Part shown: positions 1 through 7,021 of the stretch, piece after piece | Numbering within the stretch: the stretch's first letter is position 1 | How the letters are laid out: each line of letters begins with the position of its first letter | Assembly: GCF_002902985.1 (NCBI RefSeq) | Contig: NZ_CP026167.1 | Span: 1,240,001 to 1,304,000 of the forward strand | Origin: Leclercia sp. LSNIH1 | GTDB taxonomy: Bacteria; Pseudomonadota; Gammaproteobacteria; Enterobacterales; Enterobacteriaceae | DNA length: 64,000 nt | Direction of reading: 5' to 3' | Program-made: the position numbers and the translations under genes | Notes under the pieces: model-generated | What the model was told of the DNA's origin: nothing | Seen by the model: only the letters and a program-made list of their open reading frames with translations | Databases searched by the model: none

Positions 1-1
1 C

Positions 2-541
2 AGCCGTCAGTCGATGGCTGACTTCGTCCAGGCGGCGGTTGAAAAGTGGGGGCGCGTTGACGTTTTAATCAACAACGCAGGCATTATGCCGCTTTCACCC
101 CTTGCGGCAGGGAAACAGGATGAATGGGAACGCATGGTTGACGTTAATATCAAAGGCGTTCTCTGGGGAATTGGGGCGGTACTTCCCATTATGGAGGCGC
201 AGGGCAGCGGTCAGATTATCAATATTGGCTCTATCGGTGCCCTTTCCGTTGTGCCAACGGCCGCCGTCTATTGCGCCACAAAATTTGCAGTACGGGCAAT
301 TTCGGATGGTTTACGCCAGGAAAGCTCGAATATCCGCGTAACCTGCGTTAATCCCGGCGTGGTAGAAAGCGAACTGGCTTCGACCATCACCCACAAAGAA
401 ACCATGGCGGCGATGGACGCCTATCGTGCCATTTCGCTCAAACCCGCTGATATTGCCCGCGCCGTGCGGCAGGTTATTGAGGCACCCGAAAATGTTGATA
501 CCACCGAAATAACTATCAGGCCTACTGCGTCAGCAAATTAA
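2..541 (+). CDS. SDR-family oxidoreductase, 5' end outside window
   Basis: This is the C-terminal three quarters of a classical short-chain dehydrogenase/reductase; the frame is open to the window edge, so the Rossmann glycine motif lies upstream. Visible family marks are NNAG (the strand-4 motif, near nt 71-82), a serine-containing strand before the active site, and the catalytic YCATK box at nt 269-283. The family uses NAD(P)H to reduce or oxidise carbonyl/alcohol groups in the cytosol; the substrate cannot be read from sequence. It is clearly paralogous to the SDR at 1017-1763: both have a MP-S-A-rich stretch, MVDVNIKG and AVLP-M-AQ-SG-II in the same order. The family call is certain, the substrate unknown. 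Confidence 0.9.
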   Translation, partial: SRQSMADFVQAAVEKWGRVDVLINNAGIMPLSPLAAGKQDEWERMVDVNIKGVLWGIGAVLPIMEAQGSGQIINIGSIGALSVVPTAAVYCATKFAVRAISDGLRQESSNIRVTCVNPGVVESELASTITHKETMAAMDAYRAISLKPADIARAVRQVIEAPENVDTTEITIRPTASAN

Positions 542-751
542 AGCTGAATATTGTACGCGTTTCGCTATTAACAGGGCCTGATAAATAAGCGTGATGAAAA
601 AATAACGCTGGTCTTGAGTAAATTCGTCCCATTTGTTTACGGCAGATTTAATTCTGTTAAAAAACGTTCGCTGAAATCAGGTGGGGATAGTATTTCCGTT
701 CCGCCGGTAATATATCCCGCCGTATACCGATCCGATTAAAGGAGATCTGAC

Positions 752-961
752 ATGAAAATTATGACGAGCTTAATGACAGGTATTATTTTATCTGTGATGT
801 CATTCTGTAGCGTGGCACAGACAGTAAGCGCAGTTGACTCCACTCTTGATGGCGCGGAAGCAAAAATCGCCGCCCAGGCGCAAAAGGCCGGTGCGTCATA
901 TAAAATCATCAGTGCGCGCTTTAATAATAAGGCTTACGTAACGGCTGAATTGACCAAATAA
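752..961 (+). CDS. small secreted DUF1471 (YdgH/BhsA/McbA-like) protein
   Basis: A 69-aa protein with an N-terminal signal peptide (basic start, hydrophobic core, likely cleavage after VAQT or VSA near residues 23-27) followed by a single short domain with the SARFNNKAYVTAEL ending typical of the YdgH/BhsA/McbA (DUF1471) family. Members are small periplasmic proteins of enterobacteria linked to stress and biofilm behaviour. A good ribosome-binding site (AGGAG, about 7 nt before the ATG) supports the start. The gene stands alone and is followed at once by a strong terminator. Its precise role is not known; the family assignment rests on the C-terminal pattern and on size. Confidence 0.8.
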   Translation: MKIMTSLMTGIILSVMSFCSVAQTVSAVDSTLDGAEAKIAAQAQKAGASYKIISARFNNKAYVTAELTK

Positions 962-982
962 ATAAGTGCACATGGTTACTGC

Positions 983-1012
983 AAAAAAAGCTGCCCGGCG
1001 GGCAGCTTTTTT
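983..1012. terminator. bidirectional rho-independent terminator
   Basis: GC-rich stem (AGCTGCC / GGCAGCT) with an A-run on the left and a T-run on the right, placed between the convergent DUF1471 gene (+) and SDR gene (-), so it can end both transcripts. Confidence 0.85.
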
Positions 1013-1016
1013 CGTT

Positions 1017-1763
1017 TTACCACGGTTGTTCGGTAGGCATAATAAATAGCTCAGCCACGTCCACATGGTCCGGCGCCTGTAAGGCGTAGAGAATAGCGTC
1101 AGCGATATCGGCAGACTTCAGAAATGTCATCTGCTCTTTTAACTGCTCCATCCGGGCGCGGTAATTCTCGTCACTGATATGCTCAAATAACTCGCTTTCA
1201 ACCGCGCCAGGCTGTAGCGAGGTAACACGGATATTGAATTCAGGCGATATCTCCATGCGCAAAATATCGCTGAAGGCCGCTACCGCGTGTTTGGTCGCAT
1301 AGTAGACACCCAGTCCCGGAAAAGTTTTACGCCCGGCGATCGAGGAGGTATTGATAATATGTCCTGATTTCTGGGCCTGCATAACAGGGAGTACCGCTGC
1401 GACGGTATTAAACAGGCCCTTAATGTTGACGTCTACCATTCGATGCCATTCTTCAAGTTTAAGGCTGGCGATGTCCGAAATGGGCATCAGCCCGGCATTG
1501 TTAAAGGCGATATCAATGCGGCCATAGGTTTTGTGCAACGTCGCCACGCCTGCAGATACGGAGGCCTGGTCTGTCACATCCATTTCCAGCGCGATGGCTT
1601 TACCGCCAGCAGCCTCAATTTCGCTGACCAGAGCCTGCAGGCGATCCAGGCGGCGCGCGGCGAGGCCAACTTTAACGCCATGTGCGGCTAATTTTTTGGC
1701 GGTAGCAGCACCGATGCCGCTTGATGCCCCGGTCACGATGGCGGTTTTACCGTTGAGTTCCAT
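1017..1763 (-). CDS. SDR-family NAD(P)-dependent oxidoreductase
   Basis: A complete 248-aa classical SDR. The cofactor motif TGASSGIG is at residues 11-18, NNAG near 88-91, the active-site serine in NTSSIAG and the catalytic YYATK follow in the usual spacing. The ARR after strand 2 suggests a preference for NADP(H), an inference from family rules. It is a cytosolic reductase/dehydrogenase of unknown substrate. An AGGA ribosome site lies 7 nt before the ATG. The gene is 101 bp downstream of the AraC-type regulator on the same strand and may be co-transcribed with it and the reductase at 2756-3361. It is a close paralogue of the partial SDR at 2-541. Confidence 0.92.
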   Translation of the reverse strand: MELNGKTAIVTGASSGIGAATAKKLAAHGVKVGLAARRLDRLQALVSEIEAAGGKAIALEMDVTDQASVSAGVATLHKTYGRIDIAFNNAGLMPISDIASLKLEEWHRMVDVNIKGLFNTVAAVLPVMQAQKSGHIINTSSIAGRKTFPGLGVYYATKHAVAAFSDILRMEISPEFNIRVTSLQPGAVESELFEHISDENYRARMEQLKEQMTFLKSADIADAILYALQAPDHVDVAELFIMPTEQPW

Positions 1764-1864
1764 AATTGATCCTCTTGTGAATGGATTTCAGCGCTTCAGA
1801 AAGAACCTCTGAAGTACGGAACAATCATGTCTCTTTCACCCGGTCTCTTCGCGCGGCGGATTGC

Positions 1865-2746
1865 TCAAACTGTCGTGATTTTGCTACGACGATAATCGCT
1901 GCGATATTTTGAAGGCGATATGCCGGTTACCCGGCGAAATGCTGAGGCAAAATGGCTGGGGCTGTTGTAACCCACGGTCAGGGAGATACTGATAATGGAA
2001 TCATCTGTTTCGGAAAGCAGGCGACGCGCTTCTTCCATCCGCAGCCGGATAAAATAGTGGGAAGGCGAAAGCCCGGTAGACTGCTTAAAGACGCGGCTGA
2101 AGTGGAATTCGCTCAGTCCGGTCAGACAGGCCAACCGCGCCAGGTCAAAGGGCTGAGCCAGATCGTCACGCATCGCCTTAAAGACCCGGTGTAATTTAAA
2201 CGCCTGCAGGCCGCCGCGATGCCGCTTCGCATCGGTCCGGTAAGTACGTGCCAGATGGACCGCCAGCGCCTGGGCGATACCCTGAATAAACGGGCCGCTG
2301 GGTTGATTTTGCTGGTAAAGCTCCGCGCGTATATGTTCCAGCAAAGCGGACAGCGTTTCGTCCCGCTCTCCGGAGACTTCGCGCAATTCAACGCCCTGCA
2401 TCATGGCTACGCCAATATAGACGTGCATTACGATGAACGGCGCGCCTGGCTCGGCTCGCCATCTCATTTCGGTGGGTGAATCTGCCGTAGTGAGAAAAAA
2501 ATCCCCTGCGACAACGGGGTTTGCTATCCACCCTTCTCCCGGGGAGCGTTCTTCAACCAGGGCACAGCCTGAAAGTATCCACACAATGAAGGGCTCCGGC
2601 ACGGCGGGAATAATAATCTTTTCCTGGACCTGGCGACGCGTCAGGATTTGGACAAATACATCCCGGGAGGAGAGCGCCCGGTGTTCCTTCTGCAACTCCC
2701 CGGGAATGTATTCTTCGAATGTCTCTGCGGAAGTACGCTGGGTCAT
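1865..2746 (-). CDS. AraC-family transcriptional regulator
   Basis: 293 aa. The N-terminal half is a cupin-like effector domain; the C-terminal 100 residues (about 190-290) hold two helix-turn-helix motifs, with the family signature around SVGYNSPSHFASAFRRVTGISPSKYR (given here as SHFASAFRR..GISPSKYR). The protein probably activates neighbouring redox genes in response to a small molecule, which is an inference. The ATG is only 10 nt after the stop of the reductase at 2756 and no clear Shine-Dalgarno is seen before it, so translation may depend on coupling to the upstream gene. The order on the minus strand is reductase, this regulator, SDR. Confidence 0.92.
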   Translation of the reverse strand: MTQRTSAETFEEYIPGELQKEHRALSSRDVFVQILTRRQVQEKIIIPAVPEPFIVWILSGCALVEERSPGEGWIANPVVAGDFFLTTADSPTEMRWRAEPGAPFIVMHVYIGVAMMQGVELREVSGERDETLSALLEHIRAELYQQNQPSGPFIQGIAQALAVHLARTYRTDAKRHRGGLQAFKLHRVFKAMRDDLAQPFDLARLACLTGLSEFHFSRVFKQSTGLSPSHYFIRLRMEEARRLLSETDDSIISISLTVGYNSPSHFASAFRRVTGISPSKYRSDYRRSKITTV

Positions 2747-2755
2747 GTTAATCGA

Positions 2756-3361
2756 CTAGGCCAGTTTTACCAGGTTCAGGGCTGGCAGAGGACCGCCAGG
2801 GAACTGTTGCAGATGACCACCCGTTTCAAGGCTGCCTAAATCTATAGTGGCGAAGCCCATTCGCGCGGCCAATGCTTCCACTTCGGATTTCGCCCCGGCA
2901 TCGTCTCCAGAGATAAACACGACGCGGCGTCCGCCCGCCTGGGCCGGATCCTGCGCCAGCACGCTGGCCAGAAGCGTGTTGAAGGCTTTGACGACGCGGG
3001 CGCCGGGTGCCCACTGCGTCATCACCTGGCTGGAATTTTTTCCACCGAGTTCGGCCAGGGTAAAGCCGGGTAAAATCACCGGATTGGTGGCATCAATCAG
3101 GATACGCCCACTCCAGTTTAGACCGCTTAGCGCGGCTTCGGTGCTGCTCCAGTTGGTGCTTACAAAAACTATCCCGGCTTCAGCCGCTTGCTGCACGGTA
3201 CCCGCGCGAGCCCTGTCGCCTAACGCGTTCACCACTTCCGCCAGGCTGTCGGGGCCACGGCTATTGCTCAGAATAACGTTCAGCCCGGCATTGACAAGCT
3301 GTCTGGCAAAAGCCTGCCCGATGGCGCCAGCGCCAATAATACCCACGGTTTCTGTTTTCAT
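2756..3361 (-). CDS. NADPH-dependent F420-reductase-like (NADP-binding Rossmann) oxidoreductase
   Basis: 201 aa, opening with a Rossmann dinucleotide motif GIIGAGAIGQAFA and a second strand ending SNSRGP, where the S-R pattern is typical of NADP(H) binding. The domain is that of the F420-oxidoreductase-like family (PF03807), found in many bacteria that do not make F420; the actual substrate is unknown. The ATG at 3361 is preferred to an upstream in-frame start because AAGGA sits 9 nt before it and the Rossmann strand begins immediately. Divergent from a LysR regulator, with a perfect palindrome between them, so regulation by that LysR protein is likely. Confidence 0.85.
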   Translation of the reverse strand: MKTETVGIIGAGAIGQAFARQLVNAGLNVILSNSRGPDSLAEVVNALGDRARAGTVQQAAEAGIVFVSTNWSSTEAALSGLNWSGRILIDATNPVILPGFTLAELGGKNSSQVMTQWAPGARVVKAFNTLLASVLAQDPAQAGGRRVVFISGDDAGAKSEVEALAARMGFATIDLGSLETGGHLQQFPGGPLPALNLVKLA

Positions 3362-3439
3362 CGCTTGTTTCCTTAAATGTATGGTTGAGAAGCTGACCAA
3401 ATAGTAATCATCGCCATTCCATCTGTGTAGCCTATATAA

Positions 3440-3458
3440 TTAGATGGATCCCATCTAA
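3440..3458. promoter_or_regulatory. 19-bp perfect inverted repeat, probable operator
   Basis: TTAGATGG-ATC-CCATCTAA, 8-bp arms and a 3-bp centre, lies in the 108-bp divergent spacer between the NADP-reductase (-) and the LysR gene (+), immediately before the ribosome site of the latter. Position and symmetry suggest an autoregulatory operator. Symmetry is tighter than the usual LysR T-N11-A box. Confidence 0.5.
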
Positions 3459-3469
3459 CGGAGCGATAC

Positions 3470-4369
3470 ATGCTTGACGGTATGTCTATTGATCAACTGC
3501 GTACGTTTATTGCCGCAGTTGATGAGGGCAGTTTCTCGGCCGCTGGGCGCAAATTACGGCGGGCGCAGTCGGTCGTCAGCGCGACGCTGGCGAACCTTGA
3601 GTCTCAGGTTGGCTTTCCGTTGTTTGAGCGAACGGGGCGCTATCCCAGACTGACGGAGGCGGGGCTTGCCCTGCTGGAGTCAGCGCGTATTGCAACGGCG
3701 GGAATGGACGCGTTCAAGGCTAAGGCCCGCACCCTGGCTGAAGGGCTGGAGCCTGAACTTGTGGTATCCGTGGATGTGATGTTTCCTGTTGAAAAATTGA
3801 CTGCCGCGGTGCAAGCCTTTCAGCAGGCCTTTCCTGCTACGCCCTTGCGTCTGTACGTGGAGGCGTTGGGTGGGGTACTTCAGCCTTTACTGGCCGGTAG
3901 CTGCCGGGTGGCGGTAATCGGCTCGCTACCCGATTTACCTGCGGGTTGTGCAGCTGAGTATCTTCTCAGCGTAGGCGCCGTAGCCGTGGTATCGCCAGAT
4001 CATCCGCTGGCTAGAATAGCCAGCCCTCTCCTTCGTTCGGTTGTGCAGGAGCAGGTGCAACTGGTGTTGGCCGATCGTTCCACGCTCACTGCGGGGCGCA
4101 ACTTCGGCGTTATGTCGGGCAAGACATGGCGTATAGGGGACATGGGAGCGAAGCATGCATTCTTACGCGCGGGGCTGGGTTGGGGCTATATGCCTTTGCC
4201 AATGGTTGAGGAAGATCTTGCCAGCGGTCGGCTGGTCGCTTTGAATTTACAGATGCAGCCTGACGTTGGCGCGGGATTTTCAATGTACGCCGTACATTTG
4301 AGGGAATACCCTCCAGGCCCGGCCGGACGCTGGTTTATCAATAAGCTCAAAGCGCATGCAAATGAATAA
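3470..4369 (+). CDS. LysR-family transcriptional regulator
   Basis: 299 aa. Winged helix-turn-helix at residues 5-65 (DQLRTFIAAVDEGSFSAAG, then LESQVGFPLFERTGR) and a periplasmic-binding-protein-like effector domain from about residue 95. LysR proteins usually control the divergent gene, here the NADP-binding reductase. GGAG lies 7 nt before the first ATG; an in-frame ATG at 3482 is an alternative. No substrate can be inferred. Confidence 0.92.
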   Translation: MLDGMSIDQLRTFIAAVDEGSFSAAGRKLRRAQSVVSATLANLESQVGFPLFERTGRYPRLTEAGLALLESARIATAGMDAFKAKARTLAEGLEPELVVSVDVMFPVEKLTAAVQAFQQAFPATPLRLYVEALGGVLQPLLAGSCRVAVIGSLPDLPAGCAAEYLLSVGAVAVVSPDHPLARIASPLLRSVVQEQVQLVLADRSTLTAGRNFGVMSGKTWRIGDMGAKHAFLRAGLGWGYMPLPMVEEDLASGRLVALNLQMQPDVGAGFSMYAVHLREYPPGPAGRWFINKLKAHANE

Positions 4370-4410
4370 GGTGAATTAGCGATCTGACAATCAGGCCGGC
4401 GATGGTCATA

Positions 4411-4437
4411 AAAAAACCAGACCCTGGTCTGGTTTTT
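4411..4437. terminator. bidirectional rho-independent terminator
   Basis: A6-CCAGACC-CT-GGTCTGG-T5, a perfect 7-bp GC stem between convergent LysR (+) and yjcB (-). Confidence 0.85.
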
Positions 4438-4447
4438 ATCGCTGGAA

Positions 4448-4729
4448 CTAGGTGTACATCATTGGCCAGTCCGGCGGCGTATGGCTCATTGCCTCAACCA
4501 TGATCGTTTTAACGTTATTCCAGACCGCGGCCATATCCAGCAGGGTGATGCCCAGCAGGCCGGTGGCAAACCAGCATGCCGCCGCCAGACCCAGACAGGT
4601 GCTGATCACCGCCAGTACTGCGTAATCCGACTTTTTAAACTGAACGTTCAGGGTGCTGGCCAGAAACATCAGCACCGCGCTCAACAATTCCCAGCGTGCA
4701 AAGACAACACCGGTGGTAATAGCTGCCAT
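4448..4729 (-). CDS. yjcB: YjcB family inner-membrane protein
   Basis: 93 aa with two or three hydrophobic segments (roughly residues 5-22, 35-60). It matches the recalled E. coli YjcB in length and in motifs such as TTGVV, LLSAV-MFLASTLN, SDY and ACWFA-GLLGIT. The longer open frame begins with TTG; the ATG at 4729 follows a GAGG site with 9-nt spacing and gives the known length. Function unknown in the family. In K-12 yjcB lies directly beside pdeC; here a diguanylate cyclase gene is inserted between them. Confidence 0.9.
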   Translation of the reverse strand: MAAITTGVVFARWELLSAVLMFLASTLNVQFKKSDYAVLAVISTCLGLAAACWFATGLLGITLLDMAAVWNNVKTIMVEAMSHTPPDWPMMYT

Positions 4730-5278
4730 AAGACCGATCCTCAAAGATATCCGCCGCCGGGTATAGCGCGACGTTGCCCGGACGTGGCAAACTGGCTATC
4801 GGCAAGCTCAGACTGACAAAATGAAACCATGTTTTGCGTTACGTCATATGTGTGAACTATATCACATTTGTTCTTTTATTCGCCAGTGGGCAAATGCATG
4901 AAAATGGCCTTTTTTAACCCTTTATTTAATATGGTTATAGGGCCGCAGGAATATATCTTTAATCAGCTAATTGCTCGGGTTGCGGTAACTTTATCGATAA
5001 TTCATTGAGATAAGAAAACGTGTACAGGTAACCTGTGGTTGTACAATATTTACAGCCTCAGACCTATGGATTATGCTTCATCCGGTTACGTAATTAGCCC
5101 GTAATAAATAAATCAGGCTTTTACTGGTTATTATTTGCTGTACTTTTAATTTTACACACACATCTTTTTTCGACAGGGTCAGACAGCCGTAATAATAGAT
5201 GCTGGCTGCGTATCCTTTCACTCCTGATTTATTCGTTGCGACATTTTTTATCTCGTTAAATGAGCGACGAATAAAACG
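4730..5278. other. AT-rich intergenic region yjcB / diguanylate cyclase
   Basis: About 550 bp holding the divergent promoters of yjcB (-) and the diguanylate cyclase (+). A perfect CRP-type site lies at 4851-4866. The remainder is AT-rich and shows no credible gene; a minus-strand frame of 83 codons overlapping the cyclase start has no ribosome site or family features. Confidence 0.6.
4851..4866. promoter_or_regulatory. predicted CRP binding site
   Basis: TGTGA-ACTATA-TCACA: both CRP half sites match the consensus exactly with the canonical 6-bp spacer. It is about 120 bp upstream of yjcB and about 410 bp upstream of the cyclase, so yjcB is the nearer target. Confidence 0.7.
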
Positions 5279-6682
5279 ATGAAGCAAGCAAATCGAGAGA
5301 ATATAAATGACAGTACGCGGGCTCTGCACGCATTAGCTAAATTAATGCCAAAATTATCGTCGCAGCAAACCTTAACGGATCTTCTGCAGACGATTAATCA
5401 TACCTTTGGCGCCCAGACCAGCTGGGTAATGGTGGAGGACGATGCGGGTCAGCAGCAGGTAGTCAGCGTCGGTGAATTAACCTGCCATTCCTCAGAAATT
5501 AAAGCCTTTCTTTCCAGCACGTTATTGCAGCGTCACCACCGCGCATGGCGGGTCATCTGTTGGAAAGAGAAGACCGGTACGCTTTTATTTCCTGCCATGC
5601 ATCCGGGACACAGGCAACTACAGTGTGGCGTGCTGTATAAATTGTCGCTGCAACAGGATCGCTGCAACGGCTACTTCTTCCTCGGCTTTGCGCAACCGCA
5701 AAGCAGCATCACCGTGCTGAAACAGGTGGTGGTGATCCTGGTCGAAAAACTGAAGGACTATTTGACCGGTCTCGTTGCCCGTGAGCGCACGGCAAAAGAG
5801 ATGCAGCGGGTGATCACCCAGTACAAAACCCTGTTTGAGCGGGCGCCGGTACTGATGAACTCCTTTGACCGCCATAGCCGCTGCGTATTGTGGAATGCCG
5901 AGTGCGAAAAGGTGTTTGGCTGGACGATGGTGGAGATCAACGCCCATGCCGATCCGCTGGCGCTCTTTTATCCAGACCCGGAGGAGCGCCGCCGGGTGCA
6001 CGAGTCGGTGAATACCACCCCGCTGAACGATATGTACGAATGGCATCCGCTACGTCGGGACGGGGTTCAGCTGACCATCCTGTGGTCAAACATCTCTCTG
6101 CCGGACGGCTCAATCCTCAATATCGGGCTCGATATTACCGCGCGTAAAAAAGCGGAGCAGCAGCTGGAGATGAAGGCGACCACCGACGATCTGACACGCT
6201 GTCTGAATCGCTCTGCCATCCTGCAGCAGATTGGCGCTGCGCTGGAGGCCTGCCAGCGCGAAGAGGCGGATAGCCACTTCTCTGTCATGATGCTCGACCT
6301 GGATTTCTTTAAACAGATTAATGATAAGTGGGGGCATCTGGTGGGCGATGCTGCGCTGATGCATTTTTGCGACTGCCTGCGGAGGGTGATCCCCTCGGGG
6401 GCAGCGCTGGGCCGGGTAGGGGGAGAGGAGTTTTTACTGCTGCTGCCAAAAACCCGCAGTGACGCGGCGGTGCAGCTCTCCATGGTGCTCCGTCAGGCGC
6501 TCTCTCTCACGCCGCTCAAGGTCGGCAGCCGCACCTTAACACTCTCTTTCAGTGCGGGCGTGGTGGAGGTGAATGGAAAACCACGCGATACCTCATCGCT
6601 ACTCATTAGCGCAGATAAGGCACTTTACGATGCCAAGCGCGGCGGAAGAGGTAAAACAATCGTCGCGGTTGATTATTTATAA
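5279..6682 (+). CDS. diguanylate cyclase with GAF-like and PAS sensor domains
   Basis: 467 aa. Residues about 10-170 look like a GAF-type sensor, 185-290 a PAS domain (PVLMNSFDRHSRCVLWNAECEKVFGW split: FDRHSRCVLWN..CEKVFGW) with its C-cap ITARKKAEQQLE, and 300-465 a GGDEF domain. The active site reads RVGGEEF at about residues 379-385, so cyclic-di-GMP synthesis is expected. The product-inhibition site (RxxD five residues upstream) is replaced by PSGA and appears lost. No membrane segment is seen, so the enzyme is probably cytosolic and senses a soluble signal. Its neighbour pdeC hydrolyses the same messenger. The Shine-Dalgarno is weak; no better start is evident. Confidence 0.93.
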   Translation: MKQANRENINDSTRALHALAKLMPKLSSQQTLTDLLQTINHTFGAQTSWVMVEDDAGQQQVVSVGELTCHSSEIKAFLSSTLLQRHHRAWRVICWKEKTGTLLFPAMHPGHRQLQCGVLYKLSLQQDRCNGYFFLGFAQPQSSITVLKQVVVILVEKLKDYLTGLVARERTAKEMQRVITQYKTLFERAPVLMNSFDRHSRCVLWNAECEKVFGWTMVEINAHADPLALFYPDPEERRRVHESVNTTPLNDMYEWHPLRRDGVQLTILWSNISLPDGSILNIGLDITARKKAEQQLEMKATTDDLTRCLNRSAILQQIGAALEACQREEADSHFSVMMLDLDFFKQINDKWGHLVGDAALMHFCDCLRRVIPSGAALGRVGGEEFLLLLPKTRSDAAVQLSMVLRQALSLTPLKVGSRTLTLSFSAGVVEVNGKPRDTSSLLISADKALYDAKRGGRGKTIVAVDYL

Positions 6683-7021
6683 ATCACTTCAATCATCCTG
6701 ACGGGTTAAATAGCACAAAATTTCATGATGAAGTTGCGCTTTTTTCATTCTGTAGGTAGTTTGGCTTAATCGACGATTTTCTGTTGAGTTATCCGGGAGC
6801 CTGGCTTCCTGGAACGGTAATTATTTAACTTAATAAACACGAAACGAATACTTTCAGTTTGGCTTACGGACAAATATTATCGGCATAACTCAATATTAGG
6901 TTATTGACGTTAAAAGTCAGTTGCTAACTTCGCATGATTCATGCAACGTAATCACCTGTTTAGCAAAGCATCCGGCCTTCATGACTACAGGCACATAAAA
7001 AGCAGGGATAATAGGGCGGAA
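6683..7021. other. intergenic region before pdeC
   Basis: About 340 bp. Contains a probable terminator for the cyclase gene (6712-6745) and then an AT-rich stretch that should hold the pdeC promoter. An in-frame ATG at 6941 would lengthen pdeC by 27 codons, but the start at 7022 gives the known length. No other gene seen. Confidence 0.5.
6712..6745 (+). terminator. probable rho-independent terminator
   Basis: Imperfect stem (AGC-CAA-TTC paired with GAA-TTG-GCT, with small internal loops) followed by a run of six T, 30 nt after the diguanylate cyclase stop codon. Confidence 0.5.

Noticed and set aside
5078..5329. 83-codon minus-strand frame before the diguanylate cyclase
   Set aside because: Overlaps the cyclase start, AT-rich and without ribosome site or motif.
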